From positions 22,367,001 to 22,431,000 of the forward strand of contig NC_060211.1 of assembly GCF_021130785.1 (NCBI RefSeq): DNA of 64,000 bases. The letters run 5' to 3'. A program made the translations under genes and the position numbers. Positions 60,079-64,000 of this stretch are shown piece after piece. Every line of letters begins with the position of its first letter. The stretch's first letter is position 1. Under the pieces are notes generated by a model that saw only the letters and a list, made by a program, of their open reading frames with translations, was not told the origin of the DNA and made no database searches. The DNA comes from Homalodisca vitripennis (taxonomy: Eukaryota > Arthropoda > Insecta > Hemiptera > Cicadellidae).

Positions 60079-61153
60079 ATATATAGATTGCTTTAATGAT
60101 TGTGGAAATGTTTCCTAACATAGGTGCATAGCACCTGTGCGTGAGAGAATGAGTCCCATTAATTCAAAAATAATTTTCTTAGGGAAATAAGATGTTAAAA
60201 TAATGTTGTTTAGTAAAAAATAATATATAGAACTAACTACGTATGAAAGTAGAAGTGCACGTAGTTCTATGTAGAAAGTGCACATAGTTTTGATGAGTTC
60301 GTTAAATAGTCTCAACCAATAAATCTTTTAATATGGCAGCCGTTTTAAATTGCTTAAACCTTTTTATCCCTGCAATATTCCCAAAACAGGACACATTTCG
60401 TACAAATAAGAAACATTTTTAAACAACTGCAGTTCTTGCACATTTTCCGATATCTCTTAAGATTTGGAATACAAGTTATTGCATCTCTGTCATTAGGTAT
60501 CTAAAAAAACTAGTATGAAAAGTTTCCCCTGTAACCTTTCCCATTCATTTAGTTACTTTCCAGATAACACTGGTGCTCAGTTAAGATACAAACTACATAT
60601 TTCAAAGCTTTGTACATATTCTATTAAACTGTATTTTACATTCAATAATCAGATGAAAAATAATGAATTAAATTAATATTTTTCATTTAAACTGTACACG
60701 ATAAACTAGTTTGAAGTAAATTATGATGTCCAAATATACATGGTGTATAAATAATGAGAAAGTAATGATAAAAAGTGTTAGAAATCAATAAGAAAATTGT
60801 TATAAAATAAATATTAAATTGGACGTCACCCATCGATATGTAGATGTAAAATTTTATGAATATTAGTTGTTTTTGCCTTGAAAAGCATTACAAATTTTGA
60901 AACGGATAGTATTTTATTATTTTATAGATAATTATAAATGATGCAAATATGTTTTGATAAAATATACACATATACTGTTTATATTATATGTTGTGTAGTG
61001 TATAAAATATTATATAGCACATTTCCTTAAAATGTTACATTTAAACTCACAGAATGTAATTTAGTTATTAAAATATTTTTCCCTCCAAATTAATCCCAGA
61101 AATTGTTTCTAATACACAAGCATCACAGGCAGCTTGGCTTGTTATTTACTTAC
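60079..61153. other. AT-rich stretch, part of a putative intron
   Basis: Nothing recognised. Confidence 0.4.
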
Positions 61154-61209
61154 TTCATCAACTCCAGTATAGCCAGAGGGCGCTGGGGTTGTTGTTTGTA
61201 CAGCTGTAC
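61154..61209 (-). CDS. Upstream exon (56 nt) of the same gene
   Basis: Donor gtaagtaa lies immediately left (61,146-61,153). The acceptor is tttcatcgttag at 61,210 or, alternatively, ggtacag, giving an exon 6 nt shorter in the same frame. The frame reads TAVQTTTPAPSGYTGVDE, a Thr/Pro-rich linker typical of extracellular or mucin-like stretches, ending in phase 0 to join the microexon. The intron to that exon is about 3.1 kb. The first two bases complete a codon from a further 5' exon not established here. Confidence 0.4.
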
Positions 61210-61540
61210 CTAACGATGAAACAACTTTCTCTAAACAGATTTTGATTAGGTTTTGTTTTTACGTATACATATTTTCTCTGAGAAATTGTTCATCAACCTT
61301 TTATTAAAATGTTATGCAAGTGAATCTAAACAGATTTTAATTAATTGTATTCTTTATGAACAAATATTTGCTTTAAGGTACAGTTTATCAGCTTTTACGC
61401 ATACTTTTATACAAATAACTCCAAATTGGTATCGTAAATTTCTACGTTTAGTTTACTTCGAATTGTTTCTTATGCGTTTGGACCGTGCTAATTTTTTAAT
61501 TTTTAAAGGTGGGGAATAAAATAGTTTTTTTATATATATG
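61210..61540. other. AT-rich stretch
   Basis: An 88-residue plus-strand open frame (61,253-61,519) is F/L/I/Y-rich with no domain, and it faces the putative gene. I do not call it. Confidence 0.35.
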
Positions 61541-61541
61541 T

Positions 61542-61595
<54 letters not shown>

Positions 61596-61598
61596 TAG
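61541..61598. repeat. (TA)n microsatellite
   Basis: TA run with one break (ataatatata) at its right end. Confidence 0.97.
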
Positions 61599-61889
61599 TA
61601 TTTTATACATTTTGAAACACATAACTGTGGGAAATGTCCGAAAGCCTATTATCCTTTGAATATGTCACTTCCATAAATTATCTCAAGGTTTAGATTTCTC
61701 TAAAACCAGAATGAATGTTTTGGGGATTTCAAGATAAGAGAAGCTAAACTCTAAAAAAACACAAACAAGGAAGTATTGAATTACACAACGGAACGCAACC
61801 AAAGTTGTTACTAATCAAACCTACCATGTAAATTGGTCACACGCGTCATTATATTAATCTCATGAAATACATCAAGATTGCACTCAGTT

Positions 61890-62700
61890 TGTTTAAAAAT
61901 TTGTTTATTTTCCGATTGCGTAAATCCTACCGTACCAACTACGTTGCATGCGTTAAAAAATAAAAATTTTTATTAATGGCAAGTTATGCTTATTAATTTT
62001 TACGCTTTATTGCATTCCTATATACAAATACCTATAAGGCCAATGTAAAAGTGTTCATCAACGCTAATCTAAATCCCATAGATTGACATGGACCGACACT
62101 GAACTCAATTTTGCCTATGTAGAACTAAAGCTTCATGCAAAATTTCAAGTTATTTTTCAGTTCGTTTTCGTGTTATCTTGTGGATAGACAGACAAAAATA
62201 AAAGTTCGTCAGACAAACAGATAGAAATATAAGTTCGTCCAGCCCCTGGAGTGATAAGCTTCCTAACGCTTAACCAATAAACTACATATAACATTACTAA
62301 ATGAATATTGCACTTAATTATTTTTTCAGAAATTTTTGGAAAAAAACAATGAAACAAACAGAATACACGATAATAAGGAGGAATAAAAATTATGCTTGAC
62401 AAAAGGGGTAAGAGTACTTAAAATTAACTTCATAAAATTTTGTAGTTCGTTTACAAATTTGTTTAATCCACGATTTTAGCGAATCCCTATCATGGTTAAC
62501 CATAAGACCTATGTACAAATTTTAATTTTTACTCTTATTTTGACTTTTTACCACAAATTAGTAGAGTTCTTCTTTGGAGCAAGAAGAATCTATGTACTAA
62601 GTTTCAAATATTAATGTCGGTTATATCAACAAAAATACAGACATACAGATGGACAAGGACATGATACCAAGAAAGGCATGTAAAGTCCTTAATAAATAAT
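61890..62700. repeat. Degenerate repeats with GACAGAC core, second cluster
   Basis: Two diverged units: one starts near 61,903 (aatttgtttattttccgatt) and has a gatagacagacaaa core near 62,183; the other starts near 62,453 and has an acagacatacagatggac core near 62,636. Shared phrases such as agcttcatgcaaaatttcaa and gtccagccc..gagtgataagct relate them to 49,891-50,740. Confidence 0.55.
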
Positions 62701-64000
62701 ATGTATGATTCAAACTTTCTGCAATTTTACATAACTATTACCTAATGTAGAGCCACACAACGAGTAGTCTCTAGTTTGTATTATGTAGAGATAATGTCGT
62801 TGAACATTTGATATGGACATGAGTTTTAAACTAATGTAAATTAAATTGTGTACATTCGATGTAATAATACATCCTAATATAGTTCTACTAAGCTCTAGAA
62901 ATGAAACACAGTTGGAGAACTAAAGATGGCCACACTGTTAGTCAAGTACTTGTTAATTAGCACAATGGAGTCCAGTGTAACCCTCTCGACCCGTGCTCAC
63001 AATTTACTGTAGTACATAAAATGAGACAATTCTCATCCTCCATATTATCTGTTAGAACTCAGAGTGTAATCGTTATATATAACGAATTGTTAGTCAGGAG
63101 TTATAATACAAAAATTAATTTCTACGTAAATTTTTTAATTAAGGTATAATTAAAACTATTAAACTTTGTTAGTCTCACATAGTTGTCTATACGTTAAGGT
63201 TACCTTTTTAATAGTATTTTTATACGTTATGACTGTGTTCAAAACTATAGTAAGTCAGTGAACAATAAAATGTTACTCAATAACTGTTAGACTACTAGAT
63301 ATCTAACTTAATAGTAAGAGCTTAATAATAGTAGCTATCTCGTTCATAGCTGTGTTCATAAGCCATTGCTGAAATTATCAGCGCACTAACTTACTACATA
63401 AACCAAGTAAATAAGTGTTGCAGATAAAAGTCACATACAAAATAATGGGCAAGTGACCAAATAAAATGTACAGTATACAACTCATAAAACGCCCCAACAC
63501 TAACTGGCTAGTATCCTAATAACTGAATCGGGAGCACTTTAAACTTGATTGTGTTTATCCCAATGACTTACATTTTATATTAAAGTGATATTTTACGTAT
63601 TACACGTAATTTTACTAAACTCTATATAACAGAGAGTGAAAGTAACTTATCTATTATGTTCGGTATAGGCCATATGCTGTATTTAGAAATAACATGAACA
63701 CTATTTCTTAGTACAATTTGACCGAATTTCAAACTATTCGAATCGTTTAATTTAGGACATAATCAAAATAACGTTCGATTCTAAGAAATTAAAAAACCCA
63801 ATATTTTCTCAATTTATACAAGGGAATCGGTATACAAAGTTAAAATCTGGAAGAGTAAATAGATGTAATAAATAAAGATTATTTCTGGTCGGGACAAAAT
63901 TCCTACGCTCAGACGATGTTAATTAAACAACAATTCAGTTTAATATCATTCTCGAAAGTTTTCTCTTATATCTATTTCAAGTATTTATTTTATGATCTTT
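62701..64000. other. AT-rich stretch
   Basis: A minus-strand 43-nt segment at 63,001-63,043 (ATG at 63,043, gtgagc donor at 62,995-63,000) would fit in phase with the exon at 61,154-61,209. It reads MEDENCLILCTTVN and may be chance. Nothing else was recognised. Confidence 0.3.

Overview
This window looks like nuclear DNA of an insect, most likely a hemipteran or a relative. It is very AT-rich, has almost no long open reading frames, and carries many AT/CA microsatellites, minisatellite and satellite arrays, decayed non-LTR retrotransposon ends and one decayed DNA transposon. The few protein-like islands are short, GC-richer than their surroundings, and bracketed by eukaryotic splice signals. 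There are no operons, Shine-Dalgarno sites, rRNA genes, convincing intact tRNA genes or CRISPR arrays. The insect assignment rests on the style of the repeats and the transposase family; no marker gene was seen. || Layout. 1-15 kb: intergenic DNA with an 18-bp minisatellite (1407-1603), a retrotransposon 3' end nested in older degenerate tandem repeats (5.4-6.5 kb), a decayed reverse-transcriptase C-terminal region on the minus strand (13.79-14.13 kb), and two pairs of dispersed inverted repeat copies (2.56/14.39 kb and 3.54/10.26 kb). 15.4-16.5 kb: nine near-identical copies of a GC-rich 116-bp unit. 17-39 kb: AT-rich DNA with diverged local duplications, several exon-like islands (20.5, 21.2, 21.8, 25.8 kb), a zinc-finger relic (29.7 kb) and a long palindrome (31.4 kb). 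39,401-42,347: the clearest element, a DNA transposon with near-matching terminal inverted repeats, flanking TTAA, a frameshifted Mutator-like (DGTW-type) transposase gene and a large hairpin just inside its right end. 46,106-49,151: a 21-copy array of a 145-bp satellite. 49.9-50.7 and 61.9-62.7 kb: degenerate repeats with a GACAGACAG-like core. 55.9-57.0 kb: a foldback element and its partial copy. 57.1-61.2 kb: the best candidate host gene, four minus-strand exons joined in phase by consensus splice sites, product not recognised. 59,831-60,074: a compact GC-rich MITE inserted in a compound TA/CA microsatellite inside that gene's putative intron. || How the parts relate. There is no multi-gene system. 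The window is mostly repeat history, with one probable multi-exon gene at the right, transcribed right to left, whose 5' part may lie beyond about 61-63 kb. All calls come from reading the sequence alone; homology statements rest on recognised motifs and no database search was run.
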